Source of the DNA: Gnetum montanum
Lineage: Eukaryota; Streptophyta; Gnetopsida; Gnetales; Gnetaceae
Assembly: GCA_015680685.1 (NCBI GenBank)
Contig: MNCI01023656.1
Coordinates: forward strand, 320,204 to 347,969
Reading direction: 5' to 3'
DNA length: 27,766 bases
Shown here: positions 1 through 10,742 of the stretch, one piece after another
How the letters are laid out: every line of letters starts with the position of its first letter
How positions within the stretch are numbered: position 1 is the stretch's first letter
Position numbers and translations under genes: made by a program
Notes under the pieces: generated by a model
What the model was told of the DNA's origin: nothing
Seen by the model: only the letters and a program-made list of their open reading frames with translations
The model's database searches: none

Positions 1-354
1 GAGCACGTGCGTTACGTGTGGTAATCCCAATAACGATTAGCGTTTGGTAGCCACAGTTGCACAATTCAGGGTGTGTACGGCAAGTGGGAACGGATGCTGA
101 CGCTAGGACTTAGCACTGTAGTTAGAATTAGTTTAGTCTGGGAAGATAAATCAGAAAATACCAAAAAAATCATATACCTCGGACTTACTTAACCATACAC
201 CGTGACAACAACAAGTAAGTCTGGGAAGACAACGATTAATTAACCCCAAGTGTTCCTTGCGGTGTTTAGGCATTTAGTCTACGGAGTTCGACCGGATCAC
301 GCGTGCTACGCTCGTTTCGTATGGTTGAGTGTAGGGGTACCTCGGCACTCATCA
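1..354 (+). repeat. 3' part of a family-C LTR, cut by the window start
   Basis: The stretch ends in GGGGTACCTCGGCACTCATCA, the terminal signature shared by every LTR of this superfamily in the window. Its first 61 bases match the last 61 bases of the window (27706-27766) with three mismatches by eye, so it is the same subfamily as the LTR starting at 27091. What follows position 354 does not resemble an Asp-tRNA primer site, so this is more likely a 3' LTR or solo LTR than a 5' LTR. Its left half and target duplication lie outside the window. Confidence 0.85.
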
Positions 355-733
355 GTTCGCCTAGTAGTGAAATACTTCGTAATCCCAACAATGATTACAT
401 AACCCCAAGACATGTACAGAAAATAAAAACCAAATATCGATCACCTTAGGATAGAATAGATTTTTTTACTCTTTTATTTAAACTTAGAACTATTTCCATT
501 TCATCATGTTCACTAGGAGTAGCAATGGCCCATCAACATCAATATATCATATATGTCATTGTGAGCTAAACCATACACGTAGACTACACTAGCTCCATGT
601 GGGAAGACAATGGTCTTGATCTTAAACTAATTATTAGCATATTCATATTGCCTCATCCATAGATTAAGATCTAGTCATGCATGAACACCTATGAATTGTA
701 TGGTTGGGTGTTGGATTACTCCATTACTCATCA
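355..733 (+). repeat. 3' part of a diverged LTR (D), possibly with decayed PBS after it
   Basis: This region aligns with gaps to the last ~380 bp of the element B LTR (for example the 'aaaccatacac', 'catgtgggaagacaatg' and 'tatggttgggtgt' blocks). It ends in ACTCATCA at 733. The family-C LTR ending at 354 appears to have inserted into it. The next bases (734-757) weakly resemble the primer site of element B, which would make this a 5' LTR, but this is uncertain. No protein is encoded here. Confidence 0.65.
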
Positions 734-879
734 CATACAATATTTACTTGGAGAAGGGTTATGATGATTTGTCTTATAAATCATGTTTTTTCATTTGAAA
801 TTATTACAAAACTAATGATTGTATTGATTATGATAGCTTAACATTTAACATATTTTTTATTTATTTTCACTCTTTTTTT

Positions 880-1717
880 CTACTAATTTATCAAACATGA
901 TAAACTCTTTAAGTATCCCAATTTTCGTTCTTAACAAGAATATCCTTATTTTCTTGTAAAAATCATCTTTAAAAAACACAAAGTATTTATTTTCATATTT
1001 TTTTTAGCATCTCCATAACTTTCAATATTTGAGTAGACTAATTCCAAAATGGACTTAACCTTAGTTTTGTTAGATCAACTTCTCATCTCGTCATTAGGTT
1101 GGAATTCTTTTAGAATACAATTAAAAATTAGTTAACTTTTGATGAAGTGGCAATCTAGCTTATTTTTCCAATGCAATCTATCCTGCTTCTTTGTGACTTC
1201 TCATTAGAACTAGTGCTTAGTTGATTAAATCTTATATACCATAATTCAATTTGGCTATAATTATAAATGAATAAACTCATCATCATCATCATCCTAGCCT
1301 TGTTCCAACAACATGAGGTTGGCTATATAACAAAATAAACTAATTCCATAAATAAATTAAGGTGGGGTACTCTATTTTCTTCCTTTGTGTCTAGTACTAT
1401 TATTTTGTTCTTTTGATAAATTGTTGTACAATGATATTTATTATCATTTTTTTCTTAAAGAAGACTCATTTTCCTAACTTTACCAATGTAGGCACTAATA
1501 ATACATTATGTTCCTTAATCTCTTATGCAAAGTACAAACCTTTTTTCTTTCCAAAAAATTGATTTATTTTATACCTCCATCTTTTATATTTGCAAAGGTT
1601 TGCAATTGATGTTGTAATGCCTTTGGTGATAAATGGATTTATGGACTTAAATTTTTTTTCATGTACAATCATGTGTCTTATGCATTCAAAGTCAATTATC
1701 CATTGTATACTAGTCAT
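880..1717 (-). pseudogene. Ty1/copia pol remnant F (protease to integrase start)
   Basis: Minus-strand remnant of a copia polyprotein, read in pieces because of stops and frameshifts. Near 1717 the peptide WIIDFECIRHM matches the copia protease core W-I-I-D-S-G-x-x-x-H-M with the active-site Ser-Gly lost. Around 1230-1190 ELWYIRFNQLS matches the GAG-pre-integrase block (LWHxRxGHLS). Around 1047 LELVYSNI matches LELVHSDI of the integrase core, with catalytic Asp changed to Asn. About 990-880 encodes KYFVFFKDDF...KIRIFLLRTKI, matching the YFVTFIDDFSRKxWVYxLKxK block. RT and RNase H would lie further left and are absent. The assignment to Ty1/copia rests on four motifs in the right order. The element is clearly dead. 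Confidence 0.75.
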
Positions 1718-2561
1718 TCTTTATATATAATCATTAAATAAAGATGAAATTATATAATCTCTTACTAATCTATTTATTGATTATTTCTAAAATTATGTTT
1801 TAATTATCTATTTCTCTTATCATATGATTTCCTTAGTATTATTAGTTGTTAGGATTTCGATGCTTTTCTGTTTTCTAAATTAAAAAACCTTGACACTTAT
1901 ACCATTTCTTACCATACTAGAGCATCTATTATTATTTCTTATTTTATCAAAATTTCAACCATTTTTGTCATAGATTAACTAAGCAATACTAGTGTAGCAT
2001 TTGTTAGAGCTCTTTAGGTATGTAACTATGTACCATTCTAAATCACTTTGTTAATTGAAGTTATCAATTGCTATGATATTTCAATTACATATGTGCATTT
2101 GTTTTAGAAATGGTACCCAAAAAAAATGGGATCCTTTTGTAGGTAGGTACCATAGGTATGTTCACTCTATGGTTCATGAGCTAGGAGAACTTAATCATTT
2201 TTAAGGTTTTTCACTTTTCCTAAATATTCATAATTTTTTCTAATTAGATTTTCTTTTTACTTCAATTTATTTTCTTGGAGCTCTAATTGCTATAAGTATT
2301 GGATAAGTAAGCTTTACTTGAGTGACTTATAACATTTTAACAATCACTTTGTAATCTTCAAGTAGAGCATATGACTAGTTTTCTCTAAATCAATTTCACC
2401 ATTTTCAAATTCTAACCTCATAGTATTAGTTTTTGAAATTAAATAAAAATTTATTTTCTTGGTTTATTTCTTATGCTAAAAATTATACTCATAAAAGACT
2501 TCTTTTATGCCTTATCCACAGAACCATACATCATTTATAGAATCCTAAAATTTTTCATTGA
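1718..2561 (-). pseudogene. Probable gag part of copia remnant F, too decayed to read
   Basis: This AT-rich stretch lies upstream (minus sense) of the copia protease remnant, where gag and the zinc knuckle should be. I see no motif I trust. The plus strand carries no convincing ORF. Element B is inserted at 2562, so the rest of this copia element should continue beyond 13970. The assignment rests on position only. Confidence 0.35.
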
Positions 2562-2753
2562 TGATGAGTCATGAGTCTATTGGCCTCAATATCAGAGCCA
2601 AGGAAGCAATGTCAGATATCTAATATTGTCTCCTTCATGCTAGCCTATAAATATAGCACCTGGGTGCATGATTGAGATATAGAAAAGAATAGTTTTAGTT
2701 ATTTTTTGATAGTTTTTTAAAGATTTCTGAATTTTAGTTTTGTTATTTCCTAG
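2562..2753 (+). repeat. 5' LTR of element B, left fragment (U3, TATA)
   Basis: It matches 13107 onward: TGATGAGTCATGA start, 'aatattgtctccttc', 'tagcctataaata' and 'gagatatagaaaa'. TATAAATA lies at 2646-2653. The copy is interrupted after 2753 by insertion N and resumes at 5778. Confidence 0.9.
2646..2653 (+). promoter_or_regulatory. TATA box of the element B 5' LTR
   Basis: TATAAATA in the context GCCTATAAATATAG. The same box sits at the matching position in the 3' LTR (13205-13212) and in the LTRs of A and C. Confidence 0.75.
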
Positions 2754-3108
2754 TGTTGGCACATTTGGCCATTTCATGGAACAGTAAGATTCATCTTAAA
2801 CATTATTGTAAGAGTGGGAGAATGTAAATGTGTTATTTCATACTATTGGTATGGGATCTAGGGGAGGCCATAATATTATTGATGGAAATAATGCATATAT
2901 GAAAGATAGTAAATAGAAGATTGCAAGAGATAATGTGCCAATGGTGAATCAATTGACAAGCAAGGAATTCTTCATTGTTAGAAATATCTTCAGGAATTGA
3001 TCATTTGGATACTGGTAAAAAATAAGAGAAGAGAACTGGAAATGAAAATTCAAAAATCAGAATCAACAGATTGTATGAATAACAAAATGGGAAATTATCA
3101 GCGGATGT

Positions 3109-3787
3109 TTGCAAAATGATGGAGAAGATATTGTTAATTTAAAATTGAATATAGAAAATGAAAGTTTTGCAAATGGAACAATCCTCATAGATGACGGTAA
3201 ATACAATGATCTAAACTATGGTATTGCTCATGGATTAGAAAGGAGACACGTTGGTACTGACGTAGAGGTAAATATAAAATTATGCTTTGATTCAGTTCAT
3301 GATTTACCAAGCAACAGTAATGCGTGCAAAGAAATTTGCGGAAATGGTGATTCAGCAGCTGATCTGTAGGCATCATTAGATTTTGCAGAAGTGCTAGGGT
3401 TTGTTGATCTTTAACGATTTCTATTTTTGTACGCAATCTGATCGAAATAGAATGGTGAAACTGACTATTTTCTTTGGCCCCAAGATCGGTGGTGCCCCTA
3501 CCAGGCGTATTGTGATAGAGCCTTGCAAGGATGCGGTTACAAGGATGGCAGAGGAGGAGCTCTCATGGTCGTTGCCTCTTCGATCAAACAGGAACCACAA
3601 TCAGAGCTTCGTGGCGAATTTAAGCAACAACACATTCAATTTCAAAAAATCTTTTCCACCGATATGCAGTTGGATCTGCCTGCCTTCGATGCCTTCCTGG
3701 ATGTTCTTTGCATTTTGCAATGTGGGCACTGGGCAAAGAATTTTCTGGCCATTACAGGACCGTTCTCAACTTACCATACCTGATGCC
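3109..3787 (+). pseudogene. Unidentified coding-like remnant inside insertion N
   Basis: Frame 1 holds an open stretch from 3109 to 3366 (86 codons, containing GNGDSAADL near its end). After several stops a second open stretch follows in the same frame at 3523-3780 (86 codons, containing FDAFLDVLCILQCGHW). An overlapping frame-2 ORF of 132 codons covers 3401-3796, and frame 3 continues with SFVDTLIHGTFAPGSAIND near 3790. Base composition is less AT-rich here than around it, which suggests a once-coding segment. I do not recognise the family. It could be a captured gene fragment or part of the parent element. No start or splice site can be chosen with confidence. Confidence 0.3.
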
Positions 3788-4362
3788 GTCATTTGTTGAT
3801 ACACTGATCCATGGCACGTTCGCCCCTGGCTCTGCAATCAACGACAGTGATTTGGAAGATGATCCACAAAAAAAAATGTAGGAAGCCCTAAGAAAATTTG
3901 GGGCAAAACAAAACAAATTCTAGGCAACTGAAACCCTATGTTCAGGACTCCGCTCTTCAGCAATTGAACAACACATGCCAATGATGTTGGATGCAGGGGC
4001 AGAGCCTTCTTCCGTGATGGTGGTTGATAATGATTTTTGGCAGGGCGGGATAATTTAGCGCCTTCACATTCGGACCTCATATTTTGGATTTAAATTTTTA
4101 TTTCCAGCCACTTTTACACGGGTGCAAGTGCGGATAAATTATTTATATAAATTTACATAGATTAGCTACCACCAACGTCTACACCAAGGTAGATATTATA
4201 CCATCACCTTGTTCATAAAATTACTAGGGCTTCAATAGTATTCAAAACTTAAAAATTTTAAACAAGTAAAAATGAAAAGCTAGTGGAGCTATAATTTTAA
4301 ACAATTATATGGAGCTATTGGGTTTATTTTCATTATTTACAAAAGTAATATTTTCAATATTT

Positions 4363-4403
4363 CTCCTAACTTCCTAACTTCCTAACTTTCTAACTTCCTA
4401 AGT
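4363..4403 (+). repeat. Short tandem repeat, unit TTCCTAAC
   Basis: About five copies of an 8-bp unit (TTCCTAAC, with a TTTCTAAC variant) lie just upstream of the TGTTGGGCAAG motif inside insertion N. This looks like local slippage. Confidence 0.8.
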
Positions 4404-5777
4404 TAATACTTCCTAAATTGTTGGGCAAGTTACTTGGGAGAGAAGTTAGCAAAGATATTTTGGATGTAACTACCATTTGAACCCTATAAAAAGTCTTTAG
4501 GGATAAGAAGAAAAGGAGCACAAGGGGGGGAGGAGAAATGCATCACACTTGGGCTACCACACTTGGGGTCTCATTCTTGGTATCACACACTTGGGCTCTT
4601 ACTTGGAGACACACTTTGAGTCTTGGGAGAAGAGCATTGCAAAGAAGAAATTGTGAACGATTGCTTATAATATGGCTTGCTAAAGAAAATATTTCAACCT
4701 CTTTGTCATAGTCCTGTGAGTTATGTTTTATTTATATTTTGTTTAAATTGTCTAGCTAGTGGTTTAGATAGTATCATCCTTGACGAGTAATTTTGGGATT
4801 TTTAGATTGCTCTTATTGTTCTTGTTGCCCGATAGAAATTTCTGTTAAAATTTTGCCATAGAAGCGCTTGTGTTTAAAAGCCTTAAGAGCATTTTAGTAG
4901 TAAATTTTGTTATTGTGCAACGTATAAGAACTGCTATTGAGATTGTTGTAAGAGAGCCTCTGCTTGTAGTCATGCCGTTGAACGATTCAATAGTCAAGAG
5001 GGTTCAGAAAATCTTTGGTATTTTGATGGGACCAGAATAGCTTCTTTTTATCTTTAAAGTGAATCTCCGTGGTATTTCAATCAGAAATTGTCAAGTCTTT
5101 TGAAGGTTCTGTTGAATGCAATTGTTGACATCCATTATCTAGCCAAAATGGAGTCTCGTACGTGGTAGTTTACGTAGCAATTTTTTGGTAGCATAGTAGG
5201 ATTGTCTTGAAGAAATTGCTTATTTGAGCCTTGGAAGTTTGAACAATTCATAGTTATTGAATTTGGGATAGCTTTATTGTGAAGTGTTTACTCGTGTCAT
5301 TTTACCTTGTTTAAATATTTGAGGTCCACACAAATCTACTTTATTTTCTGTCTATTTCCATCGAATCTTGCTCTATTTCTAGTTTTCTTGTGGAACTATC
5401 TCTTTCTCTAGGGGAAATTAGAAGTAGATGCACGGAGTTGTGCTCAAATTTTTTTGAAAAATTTTATTTGTTACAAGTAGGTATTATAAGGACCACGTAG
5501 ACTAGGTAATTGAACAAAATAGGAACTCTCAACAACTCACAGTACTTGGCAAAGTTGGCTGAATCTCTTTAAGATAAGTCATTTGTAGTTTACACACAAT
5601 GTAATCGTTTCATATTTCATAACCACACACCACAATAGCACACAAACATACTCACATTAACTACTGAGTCTATTTGAAGGTATCTGGTCCTTGGTGTTGC
5701 CAGAGACTAGCAAGCACCTAAATCCTATTTGAGGACACTGGTTGGCGGTCGCGTTCCAAATAGTTGCCAACACCTAG

Positions 5778-6440
5778 TGCATGCCTATAGTGTGATGTTT
5801 GTAATCATATGGCACCTTTGTTCAAGTGTGACGTACTTGGACATGTTACATGACTGGAAATAAAGATCAAGATTACTTCCTTCATTGTTGCATTCACTTA
5901 AATTTATTATTGCTTTAATTATTTAATTATTTAATTATTTACTATTTTCTTTAGCTAATGTTTCCATTTATTGCTACTTACTATTCTTGTTATTAAGTAG
6001 GATTAGCACAACTTAATCACAAGCGCTTAAGTGTAAGTACTTGGTAATCCAACAATGTATCATTTAGCACACCCAGTGACATATGCCTAGTAATCCCAAT
6101 GGTAGTTATATGAAGTCTAAGGTGTGTATGGACAATTGGGGATGGGTACTCATCGCACATAGGCTAGTTTAGATCTTCTTTTCCATTGTTCATTAGCTTA
6201 GTTAATTCATCTCCTATTGTCATTAGGAGTAGCATAGAATTAGACAACATCATATGCCTCACTTTGGACTAAACCATACATGACAAAGCTACCACTAGTC
6301 CAAGTGGGAAGATAATGAATTGCAATCAAAGCATAACGATCTAGATGCCACAACTAGTTCCATCCATGGAATTCAACTAGATTGTGTGTGAATGCTTGTG
6401 ATTCGTATGGTTGGGCATAGGGGTACCTCACCACTCATCA
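5778..6440 (+). repeat. 5' LTR of element B, right fragment (R-U5)
   Basis: Continues the LTR after insertion N, matching 13313-13970. It includes the 'ggaaataaagatcaagat' block with an AATAAA poly(A) signal near 5859, several ATTTA-type repeats near 5920-5940, and the conserved end GGGGTACCTCACCACTCATCA at 6440. Confidence 0.9.
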
Positions 6441-6441
6441 T

Positions 6442-6459
6442 TGGCACTATTACTGGGGA
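6442..6459 (+). other. Decayed tRNA-Asp-type primer binding site of B
   Basis: TGGCACTATTACTGGGGA starts one base after the LTR end. It matches TGGCGCCGTTGCCGGGGA, the complement of plant tRNA-Asp 3' ends as used by Athila-type elements, at 13 of 18 positions. All five differences are G-to-A or C-to-T. Confidence 0.7.
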
Positions 6460-6813
6460 TGGTGCTTATTATCTAGATTAGTTACATCATACATGATTGT
6501 TGTAAAGGTATTAATGATATATCTTTTAGAAAATATTAAATCACACACACCATAAACCAACAACAATGTCTCTCTCACAAGTGATAATGCACTATATAGT
6601 GAAACCATTCATTGAAGAACTAATGAGATATATAGTGAGGAAAATTAGAGTGATAAACCTTATGCAAGGATTTCTTATGTTCATGATCACCCTGATGACA
6701 CTCAAAAATTACATGCACCTAAGATAGATAGTCTTGGAGGAGATGATGCAAGTCCTAAACTAGAGGAGGCCTCAATGCCTAAGACCTCCTTGAAACCAAG
6801 AAACAATTAATTA

Positions 6814-8870
6814 AGGGACCATGGGGAACACCATAGAAGCCATGGTAATCCTTCCAATTCCTCATCTTCCTCTTTCCTTTCAACATCTAGTTCTAACAAA
6901 GATGAACATAGGTATGAAGATAAAGCTCCACTAAAGGGTTGGGATAGAAAAAAAATCAAACTTGCAAGCACACTCATAGTCATCAACATGAACATAGACA
7001 AAATCATCACAATTAACTGAATATAAATTTTTATCACAACTTTTTTGATGACAATGAACACTTTTTGGCCATTTGGAGCTTAATGGAGATCACAGAGGCA
7101 GTTAAGATATCTTGTAGGCATCACAAAGTGAGTCGCCTACCCAAGCTTGACATGAATAATATTGCTAAATTTGCAGGAGGCTATGATTTAGATTCACAAC
7201 ATCATTTACAAGCCTTCCATGATGCCTATATTTTCTACAACCTTGAAAGTAGATGGTAAAAGCTTAAGCTCTTTCCCAGGGCACTGATTTATAGAGCTAA
7301 AGTGTGGTATAGATCGTTAAAACCAAACTCAATCCAATGATGGTCCACAATGTTGGAACTCTTCAATGAGAAATACCAAACCTATGTGAGCGTGTCCAAC
7401 TTGAGGAGATAGATCTAAGGATGGAAGCAAGAACTACATGAACCCTTGGACATGGCCTTATATAGATATTATTCTCTACTAAATAGATGTCTAGGTCATG
7501 GTTTCTCTAAAGAAAGGTAACTATTTCACTTCATAGATGGGCTTCAGAATGAAATGAGGGGGACCCTTGGGATGTATTCCCTAGGAAAATTATACAAGCT
7601 ACATGCCCATCAGATCCAAGAGCTAATCAAGCATGTGCCAAAAGAAGAAAGAGAGATATGTAAATGGGAGAATGTCAAGAAATATTAATGGAACCAAACT
7701 CTTCAACAGAAGGAGGTCCATATCTATGGTAAGGAGAAAGAAACTACTCTCAATAAGGTGATTCTGCAACAAACCTTGCCGATACAGAAGTCTATTGATG
7801 AACTTAAAGCAAAGTTTAATAGGATGTTGAAATGGATATATGAAAATGTTACAACTCTTGTTGAGATGATCAAGGAAAGGATCATGCAAAACAAGCTAGA
7901 AAATCACAATAAACAAAGGATATAGAACCAAGAAATAGCTAGGAACACTTTTGACAAACAAGAAAAATGGCTGACAAAAGTTAGGCTATAGACTTAACCA
8001 TAGAAGAAGATAAAGGATGTGACATCTACATATATGAACATTAGAAGGGCCATTGCCCAATCTTGTTGCATCTATATGAGTATTGGGTAGGTGCCTTAAA
8101 TTCAAAGTTTGTATAGATGCACATGTCTGGGAGATTTCCTCTTCCACATGGTAATTATAGACAGCCCCACAACCAACCGCACTTTCCTAGGGGAACTTAT
8201 TACTAGCCTCAACACTGTCATCAACCATAGTGGCAACAACCATAGTTGTGGGGGAGGCCACCATCAAATCAACCCTATCCTTTCTACTAGCTGAAAGTTC
8301 ACAGATATTATGTTCAACACCCTATTTCTCCAACTAGTTCTACATCCTCTACTTCAAATTGCCACTACCACTCTCTTGAGTACCATCAACCCATGACATC
8401 TTGAGAGGGATCACCACCTCACGCCTCTTACCATCCATCTTACCCTTGATATTCTCATACTCCACCTCATCACATGCCACCACCAAGGACTTAGGAAGGT
8501 TTCACATCACAATATCAGCAAATGAATGCCACTTGTGCTGCAAATGTGCATAGACATGCTGACACCAATGGGTCTCAATCACAATGTTGAAAACATCCCT
8601 TCTAAAGAAAGAGCTATAAGCTAAAGTAAAAGACTCATGGGTCTACCACATCATCTAGACTAACATAATGCCAATCTAGTGCAATGCCTCCCTTTATCCT
8701 CTAATCCTACAGATGGGTCACTATCCATCATTACTCCAATTCCAAACCTAAGAAATGAATCTACAAGCATGGGGAGACCAACAAATCCATGCATACCGTA
8801 TCATGATCTAGGATGCAATCGTGGGCTAGACATCTATCATGTTAACACACCTCATATCCTAACCTACTAG
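6814..8870 (+). pseudogene. Gag remnant of element B
   Basis: The remnant begins with a Ser/His-rich stretch (RDHGEHHRSHGNPSNSSSSS near 6814, frame 1), shifts to frame 3, and from 7065 reads LMEITEAVKI, LDMNNIAKFAGGY, HLQAFHDAY, TMLELFNEKY, GWKQELHEPLD and IDGLQNEMRGTLG. These blocks match the element A gag one for one (MLDITEAVRI, LDMNNIPRFEGGY, HLQAFHDAC, TMLELFNDKY, GWKQGTHEPLN, VDGLRHETRRTFG). A Cys/His segment near 8020 and a Pro/Gln/Tyr-rich tail after 8140 follow, again as in A. This is a retrotransposon capsid-type protein (Retrotrans_gag-like). It is broken by at least one frameshift and many stops, so it is not functional. Confidence 0.8.
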
Positions 8871-8989
8871 ACATTTAACACTTAAGTGTGTGATCAACAA
8901 TTTTTCTACCCAGCCACTGCAACATCAAAAGATACCTAGTGGCTTGGGAATGAACAGTTACCAATGTTTTATACATGCATAGATCCTAT

Positions 8990-10560
8990 CTATCCACTTA
9001 TTAATCCTTGTTATGGCCAAATGTTTAGTTGTGGAAGTCACCCTCCATTCTAATCTTTAGGATTCTTAAGTGTTTTTCATCTTTTTTTTACAATTTTTTG
9101 TCATTTTCCTATCTCTAGATACAATTTTTCCTATTTCTTGCAATTTTTTCTATTTGTTGTTTTCAATTTCTTTGTTATGTAATCTTGCTTGTGAATAAAA
9201 TGATCATTTTACCCATTTAGGTAAGGTTTTCTTTATGTTGTTAAGTCATATGGGATAGATTATTCGAACATTGAGAGCACACCATCCATCCACTCATTCC
9301 ATTAATAAGAGGTTCTTACCCTAGTCATAATGATACGCTTTTCCATCATCCAACCGAAAAATAAGTTCATAATTATTGTGTCTAGGCAGAAAAGTGCAAA
9401 ACCAAGGTAGAATGTAAGGGTTGTGACATCAAGCGGATTTGTGGATTCTCTTTGGCCACTTTTGCATGTTCTATCATGTTGCTGAGGTTGTAATTATATC
9501 CTTGTAGATCTAACAAAAAATGGGAGTAAGAGTACCATAAAGAGGCACTAAATAAATTCTATGGGTCCCATGGGAACATGTACCCATGCCTAAAGGTTGG
9601 TGGCTTCTCAGTACTTTCATTAAAAAAAAAACAAAAACAAAAATAAAAATCCATGTGTGCCATAGAAAAAAAAGAAGAAGCTCCTCCCTTGAACAAAATG
9701 CCAAGTGATGTTACTCCTTGCAACTATGATAGTTTTATGGTTGATAGCTGAAGTGATGAAATCATGCAATGTCACTACAATGTGGTTTGGACTTGGTTTG
9801 AATCTTAGAAAGGACTCATGATTATTTAACCATTAATAACACATAAGGTTTTATTATGCCCATGGTAAGACACCTCATGTCCCAATTTCTGTAATCCTTT
9901 CTATAGTCCATCTCATCTTATTGTCCATTTGATCCTAACTTGTGGTTTTATGTAAGAGTTATTATCTCAAATTGGTGGTTTTAACGTGTGTTTTGTTGCA
10001 TAGGTATGCATTGCATTCAACCCCTTTCATGCCTACGAACATTTTTAGGTGTGGTTACACAAGGGCATCATAGGCTGGAGCCTACTTTGGGGAGGATCCA
10101 CTTGTGTAACTTTTGTGACTTGTACTTTTTTGGCATAGCCACATCATTCTTAACCTTCCAAATTCTTAATTATTACATTTTGTCATTTCCCTTCTTATGT
10201 AATTTGATTCATCCACAACCTTGATTTCAATGCCCTTTTTCTTGCTTCTTCTAAGGCTTTTCACATCAATGACTCCACCTTCCAACACTTCTGGTGCCTC
10301 AAATTGATTTTCCACTTACCCTATAACTATGGACTTAATCTCAAACCTTCCACCCAATCATAGAGCTTCATTTTCCATGCTCAGTATCCCCATGAGATGC
10401 TTATTCATGAACCCCAATATTGAGTATCCAATATTGGGTGGGACACGATATCGGATACCCAATATCGAGTCACACAAAACTTATATATATGACCCCTGTT
10501 GTGTCCAACCACTTGTAATATTTGGCTCTCTACCACTCTGATTTTTGTGTTGTCTGAACC
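8990..10560 (+). other. 3' noncoding-type region of B; pol is absent here
   Basis: Directly after the gag tail, T-rich sequence (about 9060-9180) resembles the region behind integrase in element A (about 24370-24480). The block CTACTTTGGGGAGGATCCACT (near 10082) matches CTTGCTTTGGGGAGGATCGACT of A (near 25431). Protease-RT-RNase H-integrase, roughly 3.5 kb in A, is therefore missing, by internal deletion or by descent. No convincing gene is seen in this 1.5 kb. Confidence 0.6.
10413..10490 (+). promoter_or_regulatory. Paired palindromes followed by a TATATATAT tract (possible internal promoter)
   Basis: CCCAATATTG (10413-10422) and CAATATTGGG (10429-10438) form a 10-bp inverted pair. CGATATCG (10446-10453) and AATATCG follow, then TATATATAT at 10482-10490. 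Paired GATATC-like palindromes upstream of a TATA box are also the layout of the LTR U3 regions in this window. The site lies 250 bp before the second ORF of element B. Promoter function is inferred. Confidence 0.35.
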
Positions 10561-10650
10561 TATCTGAACTTGGAGTGTTCAAGTTAGTCATTGGGGGGGG
10601 GGGTGTGGTGGTGCTTACATAGAAAACTTGTTCCAATTTTTGATAATTTG

Positions 10651-10734
10651 TTATTATCCAGAGGGTATTATAAGAGTAAGAATGTTAAAAACCATATGTG
10701 TTATACTAAAAAATCAATACCCTCTGGACAATAA
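10651..10734. repeat. 19-bp inverted repeat with a 46-bp spacer
   Basis: TTATTATCCAGAGGGTATT (10651-10669) is the reverse complement of 10716-10734 with one mismatch. It lies just upstream of the second ORF of B and could be a hairpin or a very small MITE. I see no flanking target duplication. Confidence 0.7.
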
Positions 10735-10742
10735 TCGTTAAA

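Larger units (their letters stand above)
2754..5772 (+). mobile_element. Insertion N: 3.0-kb TGTTGGCA...TGCCAACA element
   Basis: The ends are the 8-bp inverted pair TGTTGGCA (2754) and TGCCAACA (5765-5772). The flanks are perfect 5-bp duplications CCTAG (2749-2753 and 5773-5777), and removing the insert restores the B LTR. Ends and duplication length are those of an LTR retroelement, but I see no direct repeat between its two ends, so a solo long LTR or a LARD-like relic is most likely. A TATA-like CTATAAAAAG lies near 4486, after a second TGTTGGGCAAG start-like motif near 4419 that could be a nested LTR start. Strand is nominal. Confidence 0.7.
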
